Positions 45,201-55,691 of a DNA stretch of 64,000 nucleotides are shown here, piece by piece. This stretch comes from Gonapodya prolifera JEL478 (taxonomy: Eukaryota; Monoblepharomycota; Monoblepharidomycetes; Monoblepharidales; Gonapodyaceae). The stretch is taken from contig KQ965741.1 in NCBI GenBank assembly GCA_001574975.1, positions 434,001 to 498,000 on the forward strand, written 5' to 3'. Below the pieces are notes generated by a model, which ran no database searches, had not been told where the DNA came from, and saw only the letters and a list, made by a program, of their open reading frames with translations. The stretch's first letter is position 1; every line of letters starts with the position of its first letter. Both the position numbers and the translations under genes were made by a program.

Positions 45201-45854
45201 CGTCGTCGTCGCCTTCGTCACGCCCGTCATCGTCCTCCTCTTCGCAGTCATTGTCACCGCGGTCGTCACAGCAGCGGCAATGGCGTCCTGCGCCCACTGA
45301 GGTCGCCGCATCGCTGACCCTGGTCCCAACCCAAATGCTGACCCTGAGTCCCCGGCGTCAGCGGCCTGGCCCTGCCCGGCGTTTTGACCCCACGGTGCGT
45401 ACGCAAAGTTGTACGGGTAGTTGAAATCAAAGATGGTTGGGTCGTTCGAGATTGCCGCCGCCGCGAGCACGTCCGCCTTGCTGCCGTTGCTCGGGCCCAC
45501 GGGAAGAAGCGGGTCGACCGGATAAGCGCGTGTTCCCGCTACACCAACCGGAGCTTGCAGTGCCACTCCCTGTGCCGCGTCTTGTGTGGGTGTTGCCTCC
45601 AGGGCGTCCCCACTTCCACTCCCGAGCCGTCCGACCGCAAGTCCTGCGACGAACACAACGACCGCGAGTGCGCCAAAGAGCGCTCTTGACACCCATTTCT
45701 CGCGGGATTCTTGGATTTGGGCCTTGGATTGGGCTTTTCCGAGACGCTCCAGGTTGCGCAGGTCGGAGCGGGAGAGGCCTTTCGATGCCAGCGGTTCGGG
45801 CGGTGCGCGCGGCGGCGCCGTGGGAAGCTCGATGTATGACTTGCGCTTGCTCAT
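42253..45854 (-). CDS. Membrane-anchored chitinase/beta-glucanase fusion: TM, Cys-rich doublet, CBM18, GH18, GH16
   Basis: Nine exons (45854-45072, 45000-44660, 44570-44424, 44339-44044, 43963-43745, 43674-43540, 43478-43266, 43203-42711, 42652-42253) join in phase to 1008 residues. Residues 1-55 are cytoplasmic and basic; about 57-76 form a signal-anchor helix (ALFGALAVVVFVAGLAVG), making it type II. A Cys-rich doublet spans about 241-315. CBM18 (hevein-type chitin binding, CGPEF...CCSQWGWCG...C) lies at about 350-389. GH18 runs from about 415 with the catalytic DGVDLDWE (Glu about 522) and a C-terminal WQMMQD. GH16 runs from about 780 (WRLVWSDEF) with EIDIME (Glu about 888 and 893), the bulged motif of beta-1,3-glucanases. 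It should cut, and perhaps rejoin, chitin and beta-1,3-glucan at the outer face of the plasma membrane. The ninth exon ends at the GH16 stop. No family member with this full layout is known to me. Confidence 0.9.
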
Positions 45855-46668
45855 CGGGTTTCTGTGGACGAAGATTTGAGATTTGGGATTGAGTCGAGTG
45901 GTTAGTGGCCGCAGCCTGCCAGGTCACCCAACGCCGTCACTCATCTCATCATCAGACAGCGCAACGAATTTTTTCACCTCTGCATCCAAAAAGACACATC
46001 TTAAACGAATCATTGAGAGTCCGGTCATTCTAACAGCATACGGTGGGCAGCCGCCATTCGGCGATACACTTTCATGTCCCCCCCTCTCCTTCTTCTCCTT
46101 CTCCGACCACGTCCCCCTTCCCCGATCGTGACATGGTGGCGGCACGCGTAGGTTGAGTTTATGCTGGGAGCAAGTATCCCGACGGAGTCAGGGCTCGCGG
46201 GTTTTACATTTGCACTTGCGGTTGGTTGTCAGTCGAGTGGACAGGACGTTCTGCATGTGCATTCACATCCGTATTGAACGTGATAAAATTTTCTTTGAGT
46301 ACGCGACCAGAGAATAACGCTCGACGCTTTCTGTAGCCACCATGTTCGTCAATCGACCTGTATTGCCGTGACCATTTCTTTGAGACAAAATACCCACGAA
46401 ATATGAAAGAGCGATACTTGTGGTGGAACTTTGGAAGCACCCTCACTGATTCGTGTGAAGCGCAAGAACCGCCCTCCCCCGTAGGATAAACGAATAATGC
46501 AAAGACAAAAAGACATGATTTGGATTCAGATATAAACCCAAAGTACATTCAAATAGCGAGTCCATAAATAAAAAAAGAAAAGGAAATCCTGGTCAAAACA
46601 TCCCCATGTCCAGCACGGGGGTATCTAACCGGGACGACCTAATCAAATTCTTCACACATGTCAGCCGA
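45855..46668. other. Promoter region and 3' spacer
   Basis: About 800 bp between tandem minus-strand genes. Low-complexity CT-rich stretch near 46080-46120; no conserved frame. It should contain the promoter of the GH18-GH16 gene. Confidence 0.4.
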
Positions 46669-48241
46669 TCAGCCGCACACCTTGGGGGTGGCGGCAGGAG
46701 GAGGTGCGGGAACTGCAGGTGCGGTAGTAGTACGAGGTGGGCGAGTGCGGTGGCGACGAGTCGTGGTAGCGGCAGGAGAGGCCGGAACTGGAGCCGGAAC
46801 CGGAGCCGGAACGGGTGCAGGTACTGGTGCCGGAACTGGTGCCGGAACTGGTGCAGGAGCAGGCACTGGCGCGGGAACCGGAGACGGGCTTGGGGCCGGG
46901 CGCGCTGTCGTCGTGCGCACTGCGGGAACTGCCGGAACTGGAGCAGGTACAGGCGAAGGAACCGGAGCCGGAGCAGGAACTGGCACAGGTGCGGCCTGTC
47001 CACCACCGACGGCGTTGAGTCCCGGGTCACGGTCGAACCCAATACCGGCCGCGGTCATCCTGTTGGTGTACTGGTTGGGGTCCGTCACGTCCCCGGACAC
47101 GCCCGTGGGGGGTACGTGCAGGAAGGTGAGCCACGAGACGCCCTGCTGTTCCATGAACCCGGTCAGCACAGTGTCCTGCCCGCCGTTGGGCGAGGTCGGG
47201 CTCGTGGCGGCGGCAAATTCGGTCAGGACCACGCTGAATCCGGCGGCGTTGAGCGCTTTGGCGGCGTCAGAGGCTCCTTGGGCGCCCCAGTATCCTGAAT
47301 ACGGAGGTTGGGGGATTATTAGTAAGCAACATTGACTTGGCGAGGATGAGCACATCAACACCTGCTTACCGTGAATAGCAATGGCTTCGTTAGTCCACTG
47401 CGCGTTCGCGTTGCCAAAGACAGCCGTGTTGAAGCTCTGCGCGTCTTTCACGGCACCTGCGGCGCTGGATCCGCCGCCGATACTGGCGTAGGTGAATAGC
47501 AGCACGGGTGTGTCGGGTGCCACGGCGCGAATGATTTTGTAGCAGTCGGCGTTCATGGAGACGGCGCCTGTGAAGGGGAACGGGGGAGGAGGGGTGTGTG
47601 TTGAACTGGTGAAGAAGAGGGTATGCATGTGTACAAGAGACACCCACCAGGTGACTGAGTGGACGAAATGTACGGAGGTCCCCACTGGACGGGCTCGTTG
47701 TGGATCTCGTAGATGACGTGGGTCTCGTTCTTGTACCGCGCGGCGTAGAATGACCAGAAGTCCTTGGCGTAGTTCAGGTTGAATTTGCCGTTGTTGGCAC
47801 CGTTAGCTGATGGAGTAAAAGAAAAGAAAACAGAAACATCAGTTCATCACCAAGTAGATGCATAATTGACCGAACCGATGCGAAGAACTCACCCAGAACG
47901 ATGACAACATACATGTTGGCCGCCTTCGTAGCAGCCACGATCTGGTCAACGCGGGTAGCAGCGTATCCGGGCTTCTGGCTGCCGGCAGCGGGGTAGTTGG
48001 GATCAAAAGTCTCGGCGTACAGATGGATGGCGTTGAAGTTGTAGTTGCGCATATTTGCAATGTTGGCAGCGGGGACGGCCGGCGTCCACTCGGTCGATGT
48101 GAAGGGCCCGCGCAGTGGGACGCCCGAGTCTGCGACGAACGTCTTGCCGTTGAGACGGGGCCTGCCCCGAGCGGCCAGCGCTGGAGCGGAGACGGCGACG
48201 AATGCAAGGACCAGGGCGATGAGGGAGGAGAGGCGAGCCAT
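46669..48241 (-). CDS. Secreted GH5-like (cellulase superfamily) glycosidase with Pro-Val-Pro-Ala tail
   Basis: Four exons (48241-47893, 47806-47648, 47567-47370, 47294-46669), 443 residues, phases in register. Signal peptide (LSSLIALVLAFVAVSAPALA). The TIM-barrel is recognisable by RGPFTSTEW, NYNFNAIHLYAE, YVVIVLGANGANNGKFNLNYAKDFWSFYAARYKNETHVIYEIHNEP, where the Glu of HNEP is the usual acid/base, DTPVLLFTYASIG, and VVLTEFAA, where the Glu is the likely nucleophile. The C-terminal 130 residues are a Pro-Val-Pro-Ala repeat followed by an Arg/Thr-rich stretch and a terminal KVCG, resembling a wall-spanning linker. GH5 members cut beta-linked glucans or mannans; the substrate is open. Confidence 0.85.
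46780..47000. repeat. Coding minisatellite for Pro-Val-Pro-Ala repeats
   Basis: Degenerate 12-18 bp units (plus-strand CCGGAACTGGTG and variants) in the last exon of the GH5-like gene encode the Pro-Val-Pro-Ala tail. Long antisense frames here are by-products of the repeat. Confidence 0.8.
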
Positions 48242-50657
48242 CGCGGATGAGCGGGGAGTAAGGTGGAGGGAAGGGGATGGCGAGGGATTTAAATGGTGCA
48301 GTCTCAGTTACCTCATGCGGCGGGAGGGGTCGAGGGTCGTCGGAGAATTACCCGGACGGTAAAGGGCCTGATCTTCCGCATGGCGCACTGTACGCTGTGC
48401 TGTGCCGAATCGATACTAAAGCCCGGTATGGAATGTGGAGTCCGCCTTCCCTCTCTCTCTCTCTCTTTCTCTCTTCTCGCTCCTCTCCCTTTCGGCCGCA
48501 TATTTTGGGTTCGCTCTCGGGAGACTGCCCCAGACTTCGCTGCACCAAAGGATTTTCCGCGACGCCGAGTCAACAAACCCTTCCCGGGCGGCGTCGTTTT
48601 TCTCTCGGGTAAAAGAAAGACAAAAAAGGTAAACGCCAACTCCTCATACATGTATTTTACATCACGTTGGAATTTCAAATGTACCCCAACTGACAAACGG
48701 GCACGACCACTTGGTCCGTGGAGCGTGCGGCAGATAAAGTACATAAAATGGAACGCCCGTCGAGTGCGTGGCGAGCGAGACTTCCAGTTGTGGGAAAGCA
48801 GAACCCCCCGGGACTCCACGCCTACCGGATAAAATTGCTTGTGGGAACCTCACGCCAACCGCACAGCCTCACGGTATTGGCACGGCTATTCCTGGTATAC
48901 CCTAAGCACACGCTGCGCAGGGAAGAGAGCCGTGGCGCTTGCAAGTGCGGTGCGTGCGGTGCGTGCCGAGCAGTCGTGGCTTGCCAAGAGGATTGGAGAG
49001 CCACGTGCCGCGTGCTTGGTGTTGAGATATGTACTTGTTCCACATCGCTCGCCCAGAGCGTGGCTCCACCCGGTGAAGGACACCCTTACCCGTCGTGACG
49101 AAGGTCTCCTCTTTAGATGTCGTTCGCCAACGCCATTTCGACGAAGTGTACTACAACATGACGCGCCACCAACGCCAGCTGAAGGCACCTCTCCCCTTAC
49201 CCCGGCACAAGCGTTTCGTCTCGGGAACGCCACCACACGGAGTGTCGACTGTCGAGTGTAAGCTCCGACCCAATGTTGCTTGTGTTAAAGTACCATTCGC
49301 GGCACCAACCAAATACAAGCGTCCGCCGTCCATACCATCACACTGCATGATGCTCGCCACCTCCGACTACGAACTTCACGATGCCGATGAGAGTGATGAG
49401 AGTGATGAAAGTGATGAGAGTGATGAGAGTGATGAGAGTGATGAGAGTGACGAGTGTGATGAGAGTGATGAGATTGAGCTCGTGGCTGGTGACGGTTGAC
49501 AGAATCTCTCTCAACGTTGCGTGTGCAGCTGCAGGTGGACGGAAACGGTTGGGATCGGTGCGAATGCGACCGAGGCCTTTCTTCTTTGTATTATTACCTT
49601 TGTGACGCGTGCGTCGTCCCCCTTACTCGCTCATACTCCTCGCATGAAAGTACTGACTGATACCGTTCGAGCACTTTGAACGGTTCAATGGATACTGACA
49701 AGGAAACGGAAGCGAAAACGGAACATTTCATGAAACGCATATGAGCAAGAGAATCGTATTTTAAGAGTCTGAAATACACTGCGTTACATTAGTTGCAGCG
49801 GTGTCGTCCTTCCACAACACTTTGCATTAAGCAAACCCCCAATGCTCCACAACAAATAGTACAAATGCTCTCAAATTTTGCCAGGCACCTTTCACCTATG
49901 CATGGATGCCTTGATTGTAATTTGAAGAAAATGTCACTATTTGTTTGGGAGAAAGGTGTCACACATGATTTCACTCACCAGCCACAGATGGAGTGCAACC
50001 ACCCTCAGGCTTTTCTGGACTCTTTCCCTTGTACACAGTGATGCATTCTTTGCAGATAGAGGGAGATTATACTGTGTGGTTCTGAGCAAGGGGTCTTCAA
50101 ATGCCACTGTTTTTTTGGGAGAAAAGTGTCAAATGTGGTCCAGCCAGACACTGCCGAGCGATATTTTGATTCGCGTGCAGCTTTTGGGAAAAAATAGACC
50201 TTCTACGATACGCTTCACTACTTTTTCAGCAATTGTATACTTTCGACATCGACCGTGTGTATTGGCCCTGGTTCGGGTGGTGACTGTTCATTGCATGCAA
50301 CATTGTTGTCCCGATGATGGGATGTTGATTCCACCGATCCAAAATCCGGTCGCGCTTTTAATGCGTCACCGTTAGGACAAACTGTGCACTACCACGCCGG
50401 AGATGATGATAATTCCGTAGGTGTTTAGGATGCGCACCTGCGTGCGATTGCAGCTCTTCCCATTCCCACGACCGCCACGGACGTTCCGTCCTCGTCGCTA
50501 AGGTCTACTTTCCGTCATGCATCGTCGATTCCAAATCTGGTTTTTGCAATCCGGCGGAATCGCAAAACACTTTTCTTTGTCCCGAGCCGGGGATTAGCCG
50601 TGATTTCCATATCGTTCTCGCACGTCAACCCTGGCACCGCGCCCGCCTGCAGCGAAG
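48242..50657. other. Gene-poor region with simple repeats
   Basis: About 2.4 kb with no gene I can support. It holds a CT-rich tract (about 48441-48480), a 9-bp coding-like minisatellite (49389-49478), and two imperfect copies of a motif around TTTGGGAGAAA-GTGTCA near 49944 and 50111. A frame at 49095-49499 includes the minisatellite but has no recognisable domain. Confidence 0.45.
49389..49478 (+). repeat. 9-bp tandem repeat (GATGAGAGT)n
   Basis: About ten near-identical copies of GATGAGAGT and variants. In one plus-strand frame they encode Asp-Glu-Ser repeats. Whether they are translated is unknown. Confidence 0.85.
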
Positions 50658-52677
50658 ATGGGGGCAGAGTGCGTTTCCGCGGGCACCGTCCTGGCATCCG
50701 ACGTGCGACTGCGACGCGCAACTTCGCTCGGTGTCTCAACGGAAGTCGCAAAGTCTGCTGAGCCTGCTGCCTCAGCGCACATCCACAAAAACAACGACTT
50801 CCCCGCGCTGCAATCGCTATGGAACCAGCAGCTGAACATTGTGCGACCCCCCACCTGGCGCCATGCAGTGAGGCAGCCCTTGCTGGCCCTTGTCAAGTCG
50901 GAAACCGCGTGGATGCGCCACCTGCAGCAAACCTATCGCACACCATTGCTGGACCGAATCTTCATTTGGGCGTCGTTCTTGGGCACACACACGATTTTTC
51001 TCGTGGGCCTGCCCATCTTATTCTGGTTTGATCCGGGCAACTGTGTTTCCAAACCGGATGCGGATGGGATCGTGTGCGACACCGACGCCGACAAGAAGGC
51101 GTGGGAGTTTGCAGCGTGGATGCACGTCTTTGGACGGTCAATGGTCATTTTACTGGCACTGGGATGCTACTTCACAGGGACACTCAAGGTGAGCGGTCCG
51201 ACCGGAGCGAGCAACGCGAGCCGAGGGAGGACCCAGAGGCCTAAGCACGATAACGCTGACCGAAGACTCTTTCGCGGAGTAAACCCGATGCCTAGGCGCG
51301 AGAGCGCCGACCGAGATGTCGCCATGTCACACTTTTCACATAGAAACGGATGAACGTGTTACCGGACTGGTGGGAAGGACTGGCTTCACGTGGAAACGGA
51401 TGAGCATATTACCATACCGGTGGAAAGGGGGAAGGAGCAATCGGTCATCTCACACTTCAATCTCCGCCCACAGGACTACCTCTTCCTCCCGCGCCCGCCC
51501 AGCCCCGAAATCGTCAAAGTACAACCCGCGCGCCTCTCCTCCCCCATCCACGGCTCCAAAGTCCACGAGGAGTTTGGATTTCCCTCCACCCACAGCACGA
51601 CCTCGTTCGCAATCTCGGCATTCTCAATGTGGTTCTTCCTCTCCCTCCACCCTGCAGCGGCGGAGGCAGACCATTGGGCGCGGTGGACGGCGCTCTGGGT
51701 CTTGGCCCCGCTTCAGGTGACTCTCGTCATGGCCAGCAGGATCTACTGCGGATTTCACACAGCGACGGACGTCACGGGCGGGCTCGCCGTCGGCGCGGCG
51801 CTGTTTGGGGGGTGGGTTAAGTGGACGCTTGGCGTCGATCCGGGTGCGCCCGTGTGGAGGCTCGAGAGGTACTTTAGCAACGCGGGGTGGGAAGGTGAGT
51901 GTCGAAAATGGGGGTTGTACCTGATATGGGGAGAAGAATTGCTGTAATGTCCGCCGTTTCCCCTCTCCAGCGCCCTACCTCTTCATCCTGTTACTTCCCG
52001 TCCTCATCTCCCTGCACACCCCACCCCACCCCGCCTGCCCATGCTTCGACGACTCGCTGTCGTTCCTCGCGGTTATGGTGGGCGTTGTCAGCGGCGCGTG
52101 GTACACGGGCGGCATGGCCGGCGCGGGTATATTCCCCCCCGGTGGCATCGGCGCAGCGACGGTGAAGCCGATCCACGTGTTGAGACCGGGCGTGGAGATT
52201 GTCACGGGATGGTCGGATGTGGCGACGGGAGTGGGGCTTTGGGGCGCCAAGGTTGCCTCTGGTACGTTTTCAGAATGTCATTGTTCGTGCAATGATGCAA
52301 GTTTAAAGCGGGTCCCATCCCCGTCCTCGAAACTCGTACCTCCAGGTCTTGTCGCGATTATCCTATGGCGTCAAGCGGCTCGCGCCGTTCTTCGACGCGT
52401 CCTGCCCCGCCTCTTCGACCTCCTTTCCATCTCCCCGTCACCCACCACTCCCACAACTCCATCCACTCCCACTACTCCACCTGGAACCCCCCCGTTCCGC
52501 CCCGCAACACCCCCCTCCTCCGACCCTGCGGACCCGTACCCTCCTGTTCCCTCCGCACGGGTGTGGACCGCCGAGAACGTCGCGCGCGTCATTGTGTATG
52601 CTGGAATCGCGTGGATTGCAGAGGTCAGCGTGCCCCTGGCGTGGAGGGGCGTGGGAAAGTCGCCCTTGCCTGTGTGA
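50658..52677 (+). CDS. Sphingoid long-chain-base 1-phosphate phosphatase (Lcb3-like, PAP2 family)
   Basis: Four exons (50658-51188, 51474-51894, 51971-52261, 52346-52677) give 524 residues in phase. The PAP2 signature is complete: LKDYLFLPRPPSP (motif I, K-x6-RP), FPSTHSTTS (motif II, PSxHS) and SRIYCGFHTATD (motif III, SRxxxxxHxxxD), with the three catalytic residues Arg, His and His. Multiple membrane helices flank them (IFLVGLPILFWF, SMVILLALGCYF, FILLLPVLISL). Family enzymes in the ER dephosphorylate dihydrosphingosine and phytosphingosine 1-phosphate. Before PVPSARVWTAENVARV lies a Pro/Thr-rich loop encoded by low-complexity DNA. The first intron (51189-51473) carries hairpin and tandem repeats described separately. 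Confidence 0.9.
51236..51314 (+). repeat. Two intronic copies of a short hairpin repeat
   Basis: Copies A (51236-51263) and B (51287-51314) lie in intron 1 of the Lcb3-like gene. Each is 28 bp with the frame GAxGCCTA...GACCGA around an inverted repeat. B has a perfect GGCGC-GAGA-GCGCC hairpin; A keeps only the outer three pairs. The first pair is A-T in A and G-C in B, a compensatory change. Confidence 0.65.
51337..51430 (+). repeat. Tandem duplication of about 50 bp within intron 1
   Basis: Two copies beginning at about 51337 and 51387 share GAAACGGATGA and a following ACCGG(A)CTGGTGG-like block with scattered differences. They help explain the unusual length of this intron (285 nt). Confidence 0.7.
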
Positions 52678-53123
52678 GCCATGGAAGAGCTGGTGGTGGT
52701 GATGTCGATGACTTTGGAGAGCGGGCAGACGACTAGAGGACGGACGCAGTCCACGTCTTCAAGAGTTACCTTCTCTTTCTTTCTTTTTCATATCTTCGTC
52801 TCACAACTGGAAAGGCGGACACGACATTACTGTTTGGCGCACGGCCTGTTACTTACTTTCTTCCTTTACTTCTTTTTGTGTGTGTCTTGCGTTTGAGTTC
52901 TTACCCTCGTATTGTTGCGGGATGGCGTTTTGGGGGGCTAGCAGAAGAGTTGCGAAAGTGAAGAGCAGCAAAGTTGAGAGCAGGAACAGGAATTTCGAAA
53001 CAGTTATTATAGCTAAGCAAATCTCGTATTGCCTCCGAACAACAAACAAAGAATCCGTTTATAGAATGCGAAAGGGTTCCAACAGACTTCATACGTAAAC
53101 ATCAACTCATCCACACATCACAT
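52678..53123. other. Convergent 3' region
   Basis: Spacer between the Lcb3-like gene and the convergent Pro-rich membrane protein gene. Pyrimidine-rich (TTTCTTTCTTTTTC near 52775), no gene seen. Confidence 0.4.
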
Positions 53124-55178
53124 CTAATCATCCTCGCTATCCTCAGCTTTCTTTCCTCTAGACGACGACCCGCCCTGCGCAACCTTGGCCTTCCCCTTGC
53201 GGTCCTTCTTTTCTCTTTCCCGTTCTTTGCCCTTCTTCTTGCTCGACGAGGACGAGGAGCCGCCCATGGTGCGCAGTTGGACCGTTGTGGTGCCCACGTT
53301 TGCTTCTTCGTCTTCCGTTTCGTCTTCTTCTTCGGAATAGCGGCCTAGAAAAGCGGGATAAAATTTGGTCATAAGAAAGACACAACGCCCCACGGTGGCG
53401 CGGTCGCTCAACGTACCAGGATCTTGCGAGACCCTCGTGATTCTGTCGTACGACCGCAGCACCTTCTTCTTTTTGTTACGGCGTGTAAGCACCACAGCAA
53501 TTGTGGTCAGGACCGACGCTGCGATGACGGCGGGGATACCTAGATGACCACGGTGACGACGAGATGGATTCCTTTGAGAAACGCCGTTCGCACGATGAGA
53601 AATGCTCAGCTGTACTCACCGATCACGAGCGCCAAGGTCCAGTTCACAGCTTCAACATTGGCTCCGGCCCCAACGGCCCCAACGGCCACTTCTCCCAAAT
53701 TCATCTGCATTCCCGGTCCACTGCCGGGCATTGGCAAGCCCCCTACACCCAAACCACCAACAACAGCCGCCTGGGCATCCAGGGCAGCAGCGACGAGCTC
53801 GGCGGCAGCTGGGGGTAGAGGTCCCGACGGATCCCAGCCCGGGTCGAGTTGGACCGGTGGGGGCGCGACAGACCCGGGAACCCAGCGACCCAGCGCAGGG
53901 TCGTAGTGAGGTCCTGGTGGTGGTGGTACGTGAGGGACAGGCGCGGGCACGGGAGCGACAGGGACGGGTGCCGCGACGGGGTCCATGGGGACAGGCGCGG
54001 GAAGGGGTGCGGCTGGGATGGGAGCTGGTACGGGAGCGGCGAGAACGGGGGCGGGAGCCGGGTGGGGTTGGGCCATGCTTCCAGGACCAGGGCCGTGGAC
54101 GAATTGGGCGGCGACTGGGTCCCAGTACATGTCGGGGGGTGCTGGGGGTCGGAGTGGGGTTTCGATACATCACAAGTTTCGATCAAATTTCTTGTTCCCA
54201 TCTGACTTTGTAAAAAGGGAAAGTTCCATGGCGCCCTTCCTCCATGCAGGTTCCGCCTTCAGCGTCTGATCCCGTCTCAACCAATTGCATACGGTCCCGC
54301 TTCCCAAGCACAGCTCCCACGGATCGCTCCTCTCAATACACACCTTGCCACGGATTTTGTCCCGGAACTGGTGCCGCGGCCGGAGCTGCTGGGACCGGGA
54401 CAGGGGCGGCGGCCGACGATCCTGAGACGAAGTTGTGTCCGTCCCAGTGCCATCCGGAGGCTGCGACGGGGATCGGGGCGGGAGCGGGTAGGGGAGCGGG
54501 CACGGGCGGGGCGAAACCTGGAATGGGAGCTGGGGCTGGGGCCGCTGAGGGAGAAGAAGAGCGGGGTTAGTTGACAATCACATGTCACACTGAAGAATCA
54601 CGAGGCGTAAAATTTTCGACATTTCGCTGGTCCAAACGTCCAGCTGTGAAGAATTTCCCGACATTTTTATCGTCCAGCGTTTGTAATTCGGTGAGGGGGT
54701 TCGTTCTCCCCTTTTACCGTTCGCCATATCATAAACACCATCAAAAAGTGTCCTTGAGCGATATTCCCCCAAAAATGTCCATCTCTAAATGCCACCCGAT
54801 TTGGAAACAATCCGCTTTGGCATCAGGTTTGGTAACCAGCCTGTGAGTTGCCTTGGGGCGATTTTCAACAATCGCCCCAACATACCACGCCCAAGGAACG
54901 ACAAAAGACATATCCGGGCGAGCCCATCTCTCGCTTTCACAGTCCACTGAGGCAGCGTCCTCCCCCAAGTCCCATCACCCCTTTTGCCAACATTCCACCT
55001 GAATCTTCACTCAGTACCCACCTCCACCTTGCCCACCATGCTGGTATCCTTCCATGAACCTCTCAAAATCCGCTCTCATTTCCGCATCCGAGACAGGAAC
55101 GGGACCGGGCACGGGGGCCGGGACAGGATTGTACGGATTGCGGACATTGCCGCCGGAATTGTACCACGGGTTAGACAT
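53124..55178 (-). CDS. Single-pass membrane protein with Pro-Val-Pro-Ala ectodomain and Trp-Asp motifs
   Basis: Five exons (55178-55022, 54544-54344, 54141-53620, 53539-53417, 53344-53124), 407 residues, phases agree. The N-terminal 270 residues are Pro/Ala/Val-rich (PVPAPVPGPVP, APAPAPIPGF). They carry three copies of a short motif with two aromatics, Asp, and F/W-V-x-G: WHWDGHNFVSG, YWDPVAAQFVHG and HYDPALGRWVPG. A membrane helix (WTLALVIGIPAVIAASVLTTIAVVL) follows, then a basic stop-transfer RRNKKKK and a cytoplasmic tail with acidic (SEEEDETEDEE) and Lys/Ser-rich parts. There is no N-terminal signal peptide, so the topology (long N-terminus outside or inside) is open. The aromatic motif faintly resembles the bacterial RYWDGxxW motif; function unknown. 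The repeat style matches the nearby GH5-like gene. Confidence 0.75.
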
Positions 55179-55691
55179 GGGCGAGTCGACAAGGTGTGGA
55201 GCGTCGGCGTGGGTAGTTTGTCGTCGTTTTCGTGGCTCCGAGTGGGGGTGACCTTGACCTGGATGTGTGCTGTGCTGGTGAAGGTGATGCCAACCACATT
55301 CCACTCCAACCGCCAACCGCTCCACGCACCTGGAGCAGCTCCGTCTATTTGCCCTTGTGCGCTCCGTATGGGATCTTTCGATGGGGTGCGGTGAGCGCGA
55401 TGGGCGGGGATTTCCGTGGAGAACTACTTGGGGAGAGTGACCGCCAGCAGCCACAGAACAGCCTTCCGACCAAAGCCATACTTTTTTTTGTATGTACTGT
55501 TCCACTGTTCCACCGGAGCGCTCCGCCTCCTCATTTCATAGGGCAGATAAGTTTTCCAACTTCATCTTTATAAGGTAGAATATCAATACGAAATATACGG
55601 CATATGGTGTGTCTATACGCAACGCTCTTTCCTGCCCCCCTCTGCTGACCGCTCCTACCTCTACCCATCCGCCCTCACCAAATCCCCCCTC
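55179..55691. other. Promoter region of the Pro-rich membrane protein
   Basis: About 510 bp with no supported gene. The plus-strand frame 55232-55573 shows no domain. Confidence 0.35.

Noticed and set aside
44360-45424. Several long plus-strand frames
   Set aside because: They lie antisense to the GH18-GH16 gene, whose exons are supported by domains and phase.
46606-47335. Long plus-strand frames with Gly/Thr/Ala or Arg-rich repeats
   Set aside because: They are antisense to the Pro-Val-Pro-Ala tail of the GH5-like gene; the repeat keeps all frames open.
49095-49499. Coding gene with Asp-Glu-Ser repeats
   Set aside because: The open frame depends on the 9-bp minisatellite and has no other recognisable part; kept only as a repeat.
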